Shown here: positions 5,359 to 14,797 of the stretch, in pieces
Numbering within the stretch: the stretch's first letter is position 1
How the letters are laid out: each line of letters opens with the position of its first letter
Virus record (IMG/VR): IMGVR_UViG_3300042309_000525
Coordinates: 1 to 21,647 of that record
DNA: 21,647 nucleotides
From: a virus
Reading direction: 5' to 3' (one strand)
Notes under the pieces: generated by a model
Databases searched by the model: none
Seen by the model: the letters and a program-made list of their open reading frames with translations, nothing else
What the model was told of the DNA's origin: nothing
Made by a program: the position numbers and the translations under genes

Positions 5359-5856
5359 TTAGTCAATTGCAATGATTGCCGTTCCTGTGATTTTGCCTGT
5401 TGAATGGAATGTGTATGCACCCCTGACTTCAGGCACAATGTATAGTGATGTCGATGTTGGTTGCAATCCATACGGCAATTCAATTGTTGATTCAACATAG
5501 GCTGTCCCTGTTCCGCCATTGATCCAAGATGGATTTGCAATGTCAATATAACCAACTGCAATATCAAATTGTGCTTTGGTGAATGCCTGTGGTGAATTCC
5601 GTGCTGCTGGCGTTAATGATCCACCAAAAAACCACAATCGCAATGCAGGCCTTTGCAATGTTCCTGATGTTGATTCAGCCAAAATGATTTTAAGCAATGT
5701 TCCTGTGTCCCCTGCAAATCTTGATGCATTTGGAATTGCAATTGCACTGCTTGTCAATATGTCACCTGATGCATAGGCAACTGTGTCTAATGTTCCAAAG
5801 TCAAAAATTGATTTGACTTTTTCCTGTCCTGTTTGTCCTGAATAAAAAATTGGCAT
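5359..5856 (-). CDS. Virion structural protein of unknown role (165 aa)
   Basis: The protein shows a pattern I associate with a widespread phage virion family: a short N-terminus, then SGDIL..., NASRFAGDTGTLLKIILAE, a strand with LRLWFFGGSLTP, and near the end TSLYIVPEVRGAYTF. Members are often found beside capsid or tail genes and are annotated as hypothetical or structural. Predicted beta-rich, no transmembrane segment. AAAGGA lies 6 bases before the ATG, and the gap from the upstream gene is 11 bases. It may be a tail-tip or decoration protein; the family match is from memory of the pattern. Confidence 0.65.
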   Translation of the reverse strand: MPIFYSGQTGQEKVKSIFDFGTLDTVAYASGDILTSSAIAIPNASRFAGDTGTLLKIILAESTSGTLQRPALRLWFFGGSLTPAARNSPQAFTKAQFDIAVGYIDIANPSWINGGTGTAYVESTIELPYGLQPTSTSLYIVPEVRGAYTFHSTGKITGTAIIAID

Positions 5857-5867
5857 TTCATTTCCTT

Positions 5868-6590
5868 TTATGTTGCTGTTGTGAATCTTCTATCAGCTTC
5901 AAATATTTCCGACAATTTGAATACATGCAATGATGCTTTTGTGTTTGCCGTTCCAAATGAGGCAAATGATGCATCTGTGAATAATCGGATTTGAAAACCG
6001 TATCTGCCTGATCTGTTCATCACTTCATTTTGATTTGGCAAATTGATGATTGTTGAACCTGATAGCGTTGGATGTTTATTTGCATTCTGATATGCAAAAA
6101 ACTGTTCATAAGTTTCCGTGTAAATTCCTGATGAAACATTTGTTGCAATTTGCAATCCCCAATCCAATGAACCTTGAATTGATGTGGAATAGAAAAACAC
6201 CTGCACCCAATACCAACCCGCTTCATTCACATAGATGGTTTGGTCTCTTGAATCATAGAAATAATTCGGATTGATGACATTGACAATTGAAAAGGGAATT
6301 GGAACGGAAAATGCACCTGCACCTGATTTTGCAAATGATGTTACGCCTTGCATTCCAAATGGATAGTTCTGTGCTTTCTTATGTGCAGAAGATGCTGCTG
6401 CTGTTGCTGATGATCTTGAAAGTCCAATTGCCTGTGATGTCACTTCCTGTGCAATGTGCAATGTTGAATCCTGTGCAATCAAATTGAATTCATCTTCATC
6501 ATTCAACAGTTCACTGTATTTGCTCCCTGTTGGAAATGCCAATTGGTTCCTGCCAATTCCCTTTGCTCTTATTGGTTCATTGTATTTCAT
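5868..6590 (-). CDS. Putative tail-tip / receptor-binding protein with C1q/TNF-like C-terminal half
   Basis: This 240-residue protein has an N-terminal part (1-75) with an Ala/Ser-rich helix (about 50-72) that could form a trimeric stalk. A beta-rich half (about 90-235) includes IYVNEAGWYWVQVFFYSTS, the strand pattern of C1q/TNF-like jelly rolls (xIxVxEAGxYxVxxxx). Such trimeric heads occur in receptor-binding and baseplate upper proteins. Its place directly after the putative hub (ATGA overlap) supports a distal tail role. No enzymatic depolymerase motif is seen. Host receptor cannot be inferred. Confidence 0.6.
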   Translation of the reverse strand: MKYNEPIRAKGIGRNQLAFPTGSKYSELLNDEDEFNLIAQDSTLHIAQEVTSQAIGLSRSSATAAASSAHKKAQNYPFGMQGVTSFAKSGAGAFSVPIPFSIVNVINPNYFYDSRDQTIYVNEAGWYWVQVFFYSTSIQGSLDWGLQIATNVSSGIYTETYEQFFAYQNANKHPTLSGSTIINLPNQNEVMNRSGRYGFQIRLFTDASFASFGTANTKASLHVFKLSEIFEADRRFTTAT

Positions 6591-8404
6591 TGAAACATCC
6601 TGATTGATATGTCAACACTTCCTGAATAAACATCCAATTTATGTTTTGTGATAACACCGGTTCCTGTATTGGCATTGTAGATTTGAGTCACTAATGGATT
6701 GAGATCATTCAAATTGATTGTGCAATTTGCACCAACATCTTCAAAACCACAAATGGAATGCCTTGTCTTGAATTCCAAATCAACTTGCTTTGAATCACCA
6801 AGTGATTTCACAAGTGCATAGGCAATTGTGTATGGAACGCCTGCCTGTTGCTGTTCAATAATATGTTGAACAGTCACGGCATCATCCCTTTCAATGACTT
6901 CATAATTCAGTGAAATAGAATCTGTATTTGAATAATTGAATTGACATTGTGTGTCAGGTCTTTTGATTCTTCCCGAATCATTCCAAACAATCATTCCTGC
7001 ATTGATTGATGATTTCCTTATGATGATTCTTCCTTCAGGTGTGTAGTCACTTGTCTGCCTGTAATTAGATGCCGTTGGTAAATTGTGGAATATCAATTCG
7101 ACATCCTTTCCATTGTCTGATGATGTTCCTTCCTGATATGGAAAAACCTTTGTGTCCTTTTCACCTTGCAATGTTGAAACTGATGTCTGTGCAGATTTAA
7201 TCGTTTCTTGAAATAGTTTCATCTTAATATCAGAATATACATTGCTTTGATTGAATGTGATTCCTGATGCTGTCAGTGGCCGAATAAAGTCTGATGTGTA
7301 TGAAATACCAAACGCGCCTGTTGCAATCGAATACGACAGGTTTATGCGATAAATTTCCAATGTATTTTCAACCAATGATTGAAATACCTCATAGAAATTT
7401 TGGAATTTTCCAAATGCTGTCGAATCAATTATTGCACCACCTTTCAAAGATGTTATTCCATTTTCATCCTTGTATATTTCAGAAACAAATGCAGGTTTGT
7501 CAATTACACCACCATAAGAATCACCTGCATCCAATCTTGGTGCATAGAATGTCCATGCCTTTGAAAAAGGAACAGGAATAGAAACTGTTGATGATGTATT
7601 CCAAGTGACTGACTTCATGTATTCTGTCAACATAGAATCAATCAATGTTTTCAAATTGTTGAATGTGTTAACAACAAAACTATATTTGTCAATTGTTGAT
7701 TCCCTTGTTTCTTCTGTTTGTTCATCTTGTGCGCTTGCATAATATGCAGTGCCAATCAAAATGTCATTGTATCTTGTGTTTCTTGCAATTGAATATCCAT
7801 TCCCATAATCAAGTGCATTTGTATTGGTTGTGCCATTTGCTAAAAAATAGTTTGCATAATCTTCACCAACTATATTTTCGCAAATGAATCTCATGACATC
7901 AAAACATTCAATCTTGAAATTTATCACTGAATCCAACTTTGTCAATGTTAATTCATTTTCCGCTGCGAATTTTTGGCATCCAATAAAAACAGGTCTGTCA
8001 CCACTTCCATCATTCACCATGAGAATAAAAGTGTTGAATCTTGGAAATGAAAATGTATTGTTTATGAATTGTGTTGATTGATATGGGTTGCCTTCCTGAA
8101 CAAATCCCCTTAACAAACATTCACGCAATTCATTCAAATTTGTTGCACCTTGCAATGCTGCCAAATTTACATTCAATGTCATGACTTGAGAAACAAGCCC
8201 TGCTGGAATTTCACCAAGTTCAGTTTCAACCGACAAAGACTTCATCAGGAAGTCATCAGGCAATTTCACCAAAGTGAATGTTGTCAATGCAGAATCAAGA
8301 AACAATTGCGAGTCATTTAAGTTTGCATTACTTGGCAAAATATACAATGTATATTGCCATGAATTTTCATCTTCGAATTGGGTGTAATATCTGTTGTAGG
8401 CCAT
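6587..8404 (-). CDS. Putative baseplate hub / Tal-like tail protein
   Basis: This 605-residue protein begins exactly after the stop of the 160-residue gene upstream (TAAATG) and ends in an ATGA overlap. It follows the tape measure and Dit-like genes, the canonical place for the tail-associated hub that plugs the tail tube. The sequence is beta-rich with no clear peptidase or lysozyme motif. The N-terminal 200 residues are the likely conserved hub part; a charged helical region lies near residues 225-265. The call rests on synteny and size (Tal proteins are commonly 400-1000 residues), not on a recognised motif. Confidence 0.6.
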   Translation of the reverse strand: MAYNRYYTQFEDENSWQYTLYILPSNANLNDSQLFLDSALTTFTLVKLPDDFLMKSLSVETELGEIPAGLVSQVMTLNVNLAALQGATNLNELRECLLRGFVQEGNPYQSTQFINNTFSFPRFNTFILMVNDGSGDRPVFIGCQKFAAENELTLTKLDSVINFKIECFDVMRFICENIVGEDYANYFLANGTTNTNALDYGNGYSIARNTRYNDILIGTAYYASAQDEQTEETRESTIDKYSFVVNTFNNLKTLIDSMLTEYMKSVTWNTSSTVSIPVPFSKAWTFYAPRLDAGDSYGGVIDKPAFVSEIYKDENGITSLKGGAIIDSTAFGKFQNFYEVFQSLVENTLEIYRINLSYSIATGAFGISYTSDFIRPLTASGITFNQSNVYSDIKMKLFQETIKSAQTSVSTLQGEKDTKVFPYQEGTSSDNGKDVELIFHNLPTASNYRQTSDYTPEGRIIIRKSSINAGMIVWNDSGRIKRPDTQCQFNYSNTDSISLNYEVIERDDAVTVQHIIEQQQAGVPYTIAYALVKSLGDSKQVDLEFKTRHSICGFEDVGANCTINLNDLNPLVTQIYNANTGTGVITKHKLDVYSGSVDISIRMFQ

Positions 8405-8887
8405 TTACACCCTCGCTGCCAAATCGCGTTGATAGCAAGTCAATGTCAATCTTTCATTTCCTGATGTCCATTGCTTTTCATTTGATATATCACACCTCAC
8501 AAAAACAAATGGAATCAATGCAGCCGTTCTTGGAAATGCTGTTGAATTTCGATAGCGATCAGGCAAAACCTTCGGAGCATCAGGTGCATTCAATCGGACA
8601 AACTTTCTTTGCAAAACAGAATCCAAAAGAAACATGATAGAATCAGTGTTCAGGTATGTTGGTGGATTTGTCATCCATGTTGAATTCGGAAAACATTGAA
8701 CCTCCAATGCACGCCGCAATTTCCGTTGTCCAATTTCCCGCCCTTGCATTGAAACATCAGAATCAGACTCTATTTCAAATGTAGGAAACATACCAACAAT
8801 CGGAATTTGAATTGCAGTATATGTTGCATTCCCTGTTGAAAATGTGTCAACATCACAACCTTCAATTTTAACCCAAAATCTTGCCAT
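8405..8887 (-). CDS. Putative distal tail (Dit-like) protein
   Basis: This 160-residue protein is encoded between the tape measure gene and the putative hub gene, where Dit normally sits, but is shorter than classical Dit proteins (about 200-300 residues). The ATG at 8887 shares its A with the tape measure stop (TGATG); a TTG one codon upstream is a weaker alternative. Composition suggests a mixed beta fold, with a basic patch REIGQRKLRRAL around residues 50-61. Assignment is by synteny; it could be another tail-tip adaptor. Confidence 0.5.
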   Translation of the reverse strand: MARFWVKIEGCDVDTFSTGNATYTAIQIPIVGMFPTFEIESDSDVSMQGREIGQRKLRRALEVQCFPNSTWMTNPPTYLNTDSIMFLLDSVLQRKFVRLNAPDAPKVLPDRYRNSTAFPRTAALIPFVFVRCDISNEKQWTSGNERLTLTCYQRDLAARV

Positions 8888-11800
8888 CAAAACCTCCGTG
8901 AATTTCTTTTGCGATTTGATTCAATCATTGCTGTGATGGAATTTCCATCTGCTTGCAGAACACCATCAACTTGCACGCGAGTATTCCTATTGATTTGCAC
9001 GCCTAAACTCTCTGTGGTGACTCGTAATTGTCTTAGTTCATGGATTATGTCACCTGATTCATTTACGCTTGTCTGTGACATTTGATGCCTGTAAAATTCA
9101 CGCAATGGCAATCCTGTTCTGTTCATCCATTCCAATTCAGTTTTATTCTCTTTCGTGGCACGGGCTGTGATGACTGATTCACCTTTTGACAACCATGCAG
9201 GAATGCTGTCACTTGTTTCCGTTCCTTCGCCTTGCAATTCAACAACACCATCTTTGAACCCTGCTGCTGATTGTGCTGCTGCAAATAATCCATACAACGC
9301 TGCTGTCAAAATTGCTGTTGTTGCAATACCTCCAATGCCTGTTGCGAATTCCTTTCCTGCAATGTTTGCAATGTAAATTGGAATCATTTTTTGCAACGCT
9401 TCAAATGCCAATTGGACTGTTGCTTTTCCAAAGTCAGCCAAGTTTGCTTTTCCTGATGCTGCTAATTGCGCAAATTGAATTGCAGCCTTTGCGCCGAATT
9501 CTTCCAATACTGATTCTCGGAATCCATACACCATTTCATCATTGTCCGCTGCATCCTGTTGTGCTTTCTCGTATGCCTTTTGTGCTTTGATATATTCTTC
9601 TGTTCCAACTTTGTTTTGAAGATCATCAAATTTCTTTTTTGCATCAGCTGATTTTGCATCCAATGCCACTTGTTTGTTGATTCTTTCCTGTGCCAAAACA
9701 TTCAATTTGTTGCCTTGATCTGTGAAGATTTGTGCAACTGCTTTTTCACCACCAATCTTCAAATCACGCAATAAATTTTCACCAAGTTTTTCCTGAATCA
9801 ATCCTGCATCAATTCTTGCTTGGTTCAATTCAGAAAGTTTCTGTTGGTATTCTTCAAATGTGATTGATCTATTAGCCAATGATTTTTCAAGGTCTGATTC
9901 CTCATCATCCAATGCTGCTTTCTTTTCATCGCGCAATGCCTGATTTGCTCTCCTTTCTTCTGACAATCTACTGATGTTGAATTGTTCCATCATTGCCATT
10001 TGGAATGCAGATTGAATTCCATACATGACATTGTTTTGTCTGTCGTATTCATCTTGCAATTTTGCACGCTCTTGCAAATATGTTGTTTCCAATTCTTCAA
10101 TGGCAATCAAATTCCCTTCATTCGCTTCCTTTTCCTTTTCAAATTTCAATCTCAAATCAAATAGAGAAATTTCCAATGCCCTTTTTCCTGAATCCTGAAT
10201 CCTGCCAATTTCCACACGCTCTTTTATATTGGCATAATCCTTTGTCAATTTCTCTTCTGTCTTTTTATTTTCTTCCAATTGCTTTGTTATTTCAATTTTT
10301 TGTTTGTCATCAGCATCCAAAAGTTTTGCATTGAAATCTTCATTCAATTTCAACAAATCATTTTGCACCTTTTGAATTTCGGCTGCATAATCTTCCTGCG
10401 ACAATTTGAATGCATATTCTGTTGTCAATTTTTCAGGCACCGCTTTTCGTAATGAATCTGCATCACCTTTCAATTTTTCCAATTCTGATTTGAATTGCTC
10501 CAATGAGAATTGACCGCCTGTTTTTCTGATTTGTGCAGAAACTTCCACTAATTTTTTGCGTAGTTTCTCATATACTTCTGCTGCCTTTTCTTGTTCCTCT
10601 GCTGTTCCTTTGATTGATGACTTGACAACTTGATTTGCATCAACAGTCACCTTTGCCAAATCCACAATGTTTCCACGTTGATTTTGAGACTGGTCAACAT
10701 AGTTTCCATTGGCATCTAACAATGTCTGCAATCTTTGTTTTTCAAGTTCCAACAATTCCAATGTTGTTTGCTTTGAAATCTCTCCATTTTCAGATGCATC
10801 CAATGCATTTTGTTTCAATTGTGCTGACTGCTTTTCCTCTGCTTCAAATAATTCCAACACCGCTTTCAATTGCTTGTTTGTTGCCTTTTCTGATTCATTC
10901 TTTGCATTGTTGTTTGTGTTGGTATTTGTGGTGTTGTCTTTGATTGTATTGGTAGATGCCTTTTCCTGAACATCCAATGCTTTCATTGCTGCATTTGCTT
11001 TTGCTGCTGCTTCACTTATGAATCCAAACGCCTTCGCTTTGTCCTGTTCACTTATGCTTAACCTACTCAATGAACCTTGCACTTTGTTCACAGCATCTGC
11101 AATTTCTTGTGAAGATTTCGCATTGTATAATGTGTCTGCAAAAACCTTTACTTGTTTTGCTGCTGCATCGGCTGCACCATCAAATGTGATGGTTTTCCAA
11201 AATCCTGTGAACACCGCTTCAGCTTCTGAAATGGCAACATTCCTTTGTGCAAATGCCAAATTTCGATTTGCCAATGCCAATGACTTGTCTAATTGTGCAG
11301 ATTCCTTTGCAAGATTATTCAATTGCGTTCCTGTCTGATTCGCAATTTGTTTTACACCATTTAAGTTTTCACCAAATGATTTTGAATTTTTTACCAAGTC
11401 AGGATATTGTTTTGCCAAGTCACCTTGCAATGATTTCAACCGAGCCGTTTCCGCTGCTGACAATTTCTTTTTCTCACTTAACCTGACAAATTCATCAGCC
11501 ATTGATTTTGTGCCTTTGACCATGACTTGATTTTCTTCATTGCTCTTTTTTTGCTGTTCAATCAACTTGACATTTGCCTCTGCATTTTCAGCAACCTCCT
11601 CTGTTGAAACAGACATTGCATCTGTCAATGCTGCCACACCCGCAACCAATGCAATGACACCTGCCAAAACTGCACCAACGGGATTAAGTGACATTGCAAG
11701 ATTGTAGGCATATGTCGCAATTGTTGCCAATGATATTGTTCCACCAAGAGCCGTTTGCACTGCTGCATATGCTGCCGTTGCCAATGTGGATGCTGTGACA

Positions 11801-13404
11801 ACTAATTGATATGCACCAAATGCTGCTGCTGCCACACCAACAACCGCTGCAATGGTTCCTAAATTATTTGTCACGAAATTCAGCAATGGTGCAATGAATT
11901 GAAATGCATCAGACATTGCTTTCACAATCACCGCGGAAACTTTCTGAAATTGCATTTCCATGTTTCGTGTGAATGTGTCGAATGTCAAATATTGCCCTGC
12001 TGCATTTTGCGCTTCCCTTCCTGCCTGTGCTGCTTTTGCTGCAATTTGTTCTTCTGGTATTGGAGCACCAAACATTCTTGCATATGCTTCTGCACCCAAA
12101 TCTTCTGCTGGCGTTCCTGCAATGGCAACTTGCAATTGACTTCGCATTGCATCTGAAATGTCACCTGCATTGAATGCATCTTCAATTGCACCACCTGATC
12201 TTTGCAAGAATTCTTTGATTGAAATTTGTCCTGATGATGCAAGTGATTCCAATTCCTTGAATGTTGAACCAAGTGCCTTTGGAAGTGATGCCTGCAAATC
12301 GGTTATTGCTTTTGCCGTGTCACCTGCCTTCAATCTGATTTGCGCTTCCTTGATTGAATCTGCAATCTTGTCTGTGTTGAACAATCCCTGTTCACCTGCC
12401 ACTGCCATTTGTCCTGCAAATTCCTCTGCACTGAATCCCGCTTCACTTAGCAATTGTGAATATTCAGCCAATGTGTCCAAAACATCATCCTGTGATGTCT
12501 TTCCTTCCTTTGATGCAAATGCAATCAGGTTGAATGCCTTTTCACCATCAAGTCCAAATTGCCTGATGAACGGTGCTGACTTGGAAACAACTTCATTGAC
12601 ATCCTTATCATACAATGTTCCAAGTGCCTGTGCATTTTTTACAAATGTTCCAATTTCTTCATTTGGCAATGCATCTTTCAAAGCCAATTTTGCATTTGCA
12701 ATTGCTTTTGTTGCTTCTGCTAATGATTCACCAACACCACCAATGAATGCATCTTCTGCACTTACTTTCAATGCTTCGAATTCTTCACCTGATGCACCTG
12801 TTGCTGCTTGCAAATTTGCCTGTGCTGAAATCAATTCCCGACCGCCTGAAATGACTGCACCAAATCCATCAGCAATTGCACCAAGCCCCGCCTGAATTCC
12901 CTGTGCCAATCCACCACCAACTAAACCACCAATCAATCCACCTGAAAAGGCATCATTCATCCCTGTTTTCAGACTCTCAATTGCACCCGCAAATCCACCA
13001 ACCTTTTCACCATCAAATGCACTTGACAAACTTGCATCAACTTCCTTTGCTGCATTATCAATTTTGTCAATTTCTTCTTTTGCATCTTTGATTGCTTTTT
13101 CAATTTTTTGATATGCATCCGAACCTTCATTCCCTGACAATTTCATGGCAACCAATGCTTTCTTTTGTTCATCAATGAATGACTGCATGTCTTTCTTTGA
13201 TGCCTGAATTGCATTCCCTGATTTTTGCATTGACTTTGCAATTGGATCATCAGACAAAGCGTTTTGCAATTGACTTCCAAATACAGATGCAAAACTTTGT
13301 GATGCTTCCTGTGCCGCTTCACTTGACTTTTGAATTATTTCTTGCAGTCCTTTGTCGGCACCATCAGAATCAACACCAATTTTCAGGGTTATGTCGTTTG
13401 CCAT
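8887..13404 (-). CDS. Tape measure protein
   Basis: At 1505 residues this is the largest gene. It sets tail length and is threaded through the tail tube during assembly. The N-terminus is helical. Residues about 150-460 resemble the phage tail tape measure core; about 500-600 hold Ala/Val-rich hydrophobic segments (for example TIAAVVGVAAAAFGAYQLVV); about 840-1260 are charged coiled coil. The end carries SDSIPAWLSKGESVITARAT (about 1394-1413), a motif common at tape measure C-termini. At roughly 0.15 nm per residue, the rule derived from lambda-like phages, the tail would be about 225 nm. The start has AAAGGA 6 bases upstream. No lysozyme or peptidase domain is evident. Confidence 0.95.
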   Translation of the reverse strand: MANDITLKIGVDSDGADKGLQEIIQKSSEAAQEASQSFASVFGSQLQNALSDDPIAKSMQKSGNAIQASKKDMQSFIDEQKKALVAMKLSGNEGSDAYQKIEKAIKDAKEEIDKIDNAAKEVDASLSSAFDGEKVGGFAGAIESLKTGMNDAFSGGLIGGLVGGGLAQGIQAGLGAIADGFGAVISGGRELISAQANLQAATGASGEEFEALKVSAEDAFIGGVGESLAEATKAIANAKLALKDALPNEEIGTFVKNAQALGTLYDKDVNEVVSKSAPFIRQFGLDGEKAFNLIAFASKEGKTSQDDVLDTLAEYSQLLSEAGFSAEEFAGQMAVAGEQGLFNTDKIADSIKEAQIRLKAGDTAKAITDLQASLPKALGSTFKELESLASSGQISIKEFLQRSGGAIEDAFNAGDISDAMRSQLQVAIAGTPAEDLGAEAYARMFGAPIPEEQIAAKAAQAGREAQNAAGQYLTFDTFTRNMEMQFQKVSAVIVKAMSDAFQFIAPLLNFVTNNLGTIAAVVGVAAAAFGAYQLVVTASTLATAAYAAVQTALGGTISLATIATYAYNLAMSLNPVGAVLAGVIALVAGVAALTDAMSVSTEEVAENAEANVKLIEQQKKSNEENQVMVKGTKSMADEFVRLSEKKKLSAAETARLKSLQGDLAKQYPDLVKNSKSFGENLNGVKQIANQTGTQLNNLAKESAQLDKSLALANRNLAFAQRNVAISEAEAVFTGFWKTITFDGAADAAAKQVKVFADTLYNAKSSQEIADAVNKVQGSLSRLSISEQDKAKAFGFISEAAAKANAAMKALDVQEKASTNTIKDNTTNTNTNNNAKNESEKATNKQLKAVLELFEAEEKQSAQLKQNALDASENGEISKQTTLELLELEKQRLQTLLDANGNYVDQSQNQRGNIVDLAKVTVDANQVVKSSIKGTAEEQEKAAEVYEKLRKKLVEVSAQIRKTGGQFSLEQFKSELEKLKGDADSLRKAVPEKLTTEYAFKLSQEDYAAEIQKVQNDLLKLNEDFNAKLLDADDKQKIEITKQLEENKKTEEKLTKDYANIKERVEIGRIQDSGKRALEISLFDLRLKFEKEKEANEGNLIAIEELETTYLQERAKLQDEYDRQNNVMYGIQSAFQMAMMEQFNISRLSEERRANQALRDEKKAALDDEESDLEKSLANRSITFEEYQQKLSELNQARIDAGLIQEKLGENLLRDLKIGGEKAVAQIFTDQGNKLNVLAQERINKQVALDAKSADAKKKFDDLQNKVGTEEYIKAQKAYEKAQQDAADNDEMVYGFRESVLEEFGAKAAIQFAQLAASGKANLADFGKATVQLAFEALQKMIPIYIANIAGKEFATGIGGIATTAILTAALYGLFAAAQSAAGFKDGVVELQGEGTETSDSIPAWLSKGESVITARATKENKTELEWMNRTGLPLREFYRHQMSQTSVNESGDIIHELRQLRVTTESLGVQINRNTRVQVDGVLQADGNSITAMIESNRKRNSRRF

Positions 13405-13407
13405 TTT

Positions 13408-13650
13408 TTATCCTTTGAAGTTTCTTTCTTTGAAATATGTCAAGTTCATTGCATATATTCTGAACATTTCAAGTCTTGATGTTTCATGATACAAAAACCT
13501 GAATTCACTTGGACTGCCATTTGCAATGTTTCGAAAAACAAAATATTCATCAATGATTGATTCATCCAAATACCTCATTGCCAATGGTTCATCATCCTGC
13601 ACATATTTGTCATCATCAGGATCATTAAAAACAATCCATTCACCTAACAT
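13408..13650 (-). CDS. Small protein in the tail-assembly-chaperone position (second frame)
   Basis: This 80-residue acidic protein (MLGEWIVFNDPDDDKYVQDD at the start) sits directly before the tape measure gene. Its ATG lies one base after the stop of the upstream gene. The same frame stays open 23 codons further upstream, to 13719, and reads as plausible protein (FFVLTYWQESRQVSEML). In many siphophages a second chaperone is made only as a frameshift fusion to the first, which fits here. It may be translated by reinitiation, by frameshifting, or both. Confidence 0.65.
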   Translation of the reverse strand: MLGEWIVFNDPDDDKYVQDDEPLAMRYLDESIIDEYFVFRNIANGSPSEFRFLYHETSRLEMFRIYAMNLTYFKERNFKG

Positions 13651-13651
13651 T

Positions 13652-14152
13652 TCAGATACTTGTCTTGATTCTTGCCAATACGTTAGAACGAAAAAATTTA
13701 AGTGTTTCCAAGATTGCGTTCAAATCTTGCTCCTGCCAAAATTCAGATGTTGATGGTTCATTGATTTTTTCATTCAATTCAGGATGCACAATTTTCTTTT
13801 TGTTTATGCAGACTCTGAACAAATCAAATATGGTCACAATTGTTTCATCATCAATGGTGATGTGTTCAAAAATGTTTTCCCTTATTGTTATCATCACTTC
13901 TGCAATCGTTTCCTGAAATCTCATGTCATTCTTCAATGATTCCCATGCATTTTCACCTTGCAACAAATTGACTTTGCCACTGAAATAAGAATCAGCAAAT
14001 AGTTTCTTTTGCAATAATGTTTCAAATGCCTTTCTTGCACCAAATGATGTTTCAAGTTTTGCCAATAATGGCGTCACTTCCGTGTATAGTTTCTGTGAAA
14101 GAATCGAATGCAATTCAACCTTGTATTCTTTGCCATCCATGTGAAGTATCAT
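13652..14152 (-). CDS. Putative tail assembly chaperone (first frame)
   Basis: This 166-residue protein is helical and charged, without catalytic motifs, and lies between the tail tube and tape measure genes, where gpG-like chaperones are encoded. Chaperones of this group bind the tape measure while the tube assembles around it. The start at 14152 has GAGG 5 bases upstream; an upstream TTG at 14203 would put part of the gene in a hairpin and is rejected. The gene ends with TGA one base before the next ATG, and a TTTTTTC stretch near its end (13690-13696) could allow a shift into the next frame. Confidence 0.65.
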   Translation of the reverse strand: MILHMDGKEYKVELHSILSQKLYTEVTPLLAKLETSFGARKAFETLLQKKLFADSYFSGKVNLLQGENAWESLKNDMRFQETIAEVMITIRENIFEHITIDDETIVTIFDLFRVCINKKKIVHPELNEKINEPSTSEFWQEQDLNAILETLKFFRSNVLARIKTSI

Positions 14153-14190
14153 ATATGCCTCATAAATTGATTCTAAGCAATGAAAATAGT

Positions 14191-14217
14191 GGGCAGGACA
14201 CAATCTATGCCCTGCCC
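14191..14217 (-). terminator. GC-rich hairpin after tail tube gene, possible attenuator
   Basis: On the minus strand GGGCAGG (14217-14211) and CCTGCCC (14197-14191) form a perfect 7-base stem with a 13-base loop, located 10 bases after the tail tube stop. It is followed only by ACTATTTTC, so it lacks a full T-tract. A partial terminator, or a 3' end that stabilises the tail tube mRNA, would lower expression of the chaperones and tape measure relative to the tube protein. Such stoichiometric control is common at this junction. Confidence 0.5.
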
Positions 14218-14226
14218 TTGTTTCGA

Positions 14227-14793
14227 TTAATTACCAACGCCTGTGAGCCATAATTCCACATAGCCTTTGTCAGCAGGAATTGTGACATATGTTGCCAATG
14301 TTACCAATGATGAACGGAATGCTGTGACAGGAATTGTCACAATGTCATCATTGTTCACAATTTCACCACCAACTTTTGGTTTGGTGTATTTGCCTGATTC
14401 CATGTCAAATGCTCCAACATCCTGTGCCAACTTGCAGAGCATCACAACAACCTTGCGTTTGCCTTGGTGTGATGGATTTGTGCCTGCATATTTTGAACCA
14501 TAGGTAACTTTTGCAAGTGTTTGTGAAGCGGCTGTTGCCGAATTGAATTTGACACCATCTTCATATTCACCTGAATCAGATGCCGCCTGTGTTTGTGGTG
14601 CATAAACTGTCAGGAAGTTTGTCAAATCAGGATCATCTTCATTTTGGTCAATTGTGAAATTTGTTCTTGTAACTGATGTCTTGATTTTCTTTGTCAAAGA
14701 AATCAATGGTGTTGTTGTTGTCGCGAACAATGGCACCCCGTTTGATTCAAACGCTGTGAAAAAGTCCGTGACATTTGCGCCTCCAATAAGCAT
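14227..14793 (-). CDS. Major tail protein (tail tube), by position
   Basis: This 188-residue protein is beta-rich, with MLIGGANVTDFFTAFESNG at the start and a glycine- and strand-rich C-terminus. Size and location (after the terminator-like gene and before the chaperones and tape measure) match a siphovirus tail tube protein. AAGGA lies 8 bases before the ATG, inside the end of the glycosyltransferase gene. A strong hairpin follows its stop, as expected for a highly expressed gene. It has Ser/Thr-rich stretches (residues 25-45 and 68-95) that could be glycosylation targets of the neighbour, which is inference only. Confidence 0.7.
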   Translation of the reverse strand: MLIGGANVTDFFTAFESNGVPLFATTTTPLISLTKKIKTSVTRTNFTIDQNEDDPDLTNFLTVYAPQTQAASDSGEYEDGVKFNSATAASQTLAKVTYGSKYAGTNPSHQGKRKVVVMLCKLAQDVGAFDMESGKYTKPKVGGEIVNNDDIVTIPVTAFRSSLVTLATYVTIPADKGYVELWLTGVGN

Positions 14794-14797
14794 AGTT

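Noticed and set aside
12158-12895. 245-codon open frame on the plus strand
   Set aside because: It lies entirely opposite the tape measure gene. Leucine here is mostly TTG and rarely TTA or CTA, so the antisense strand has few stops. No ribosome site or promoter is seen.
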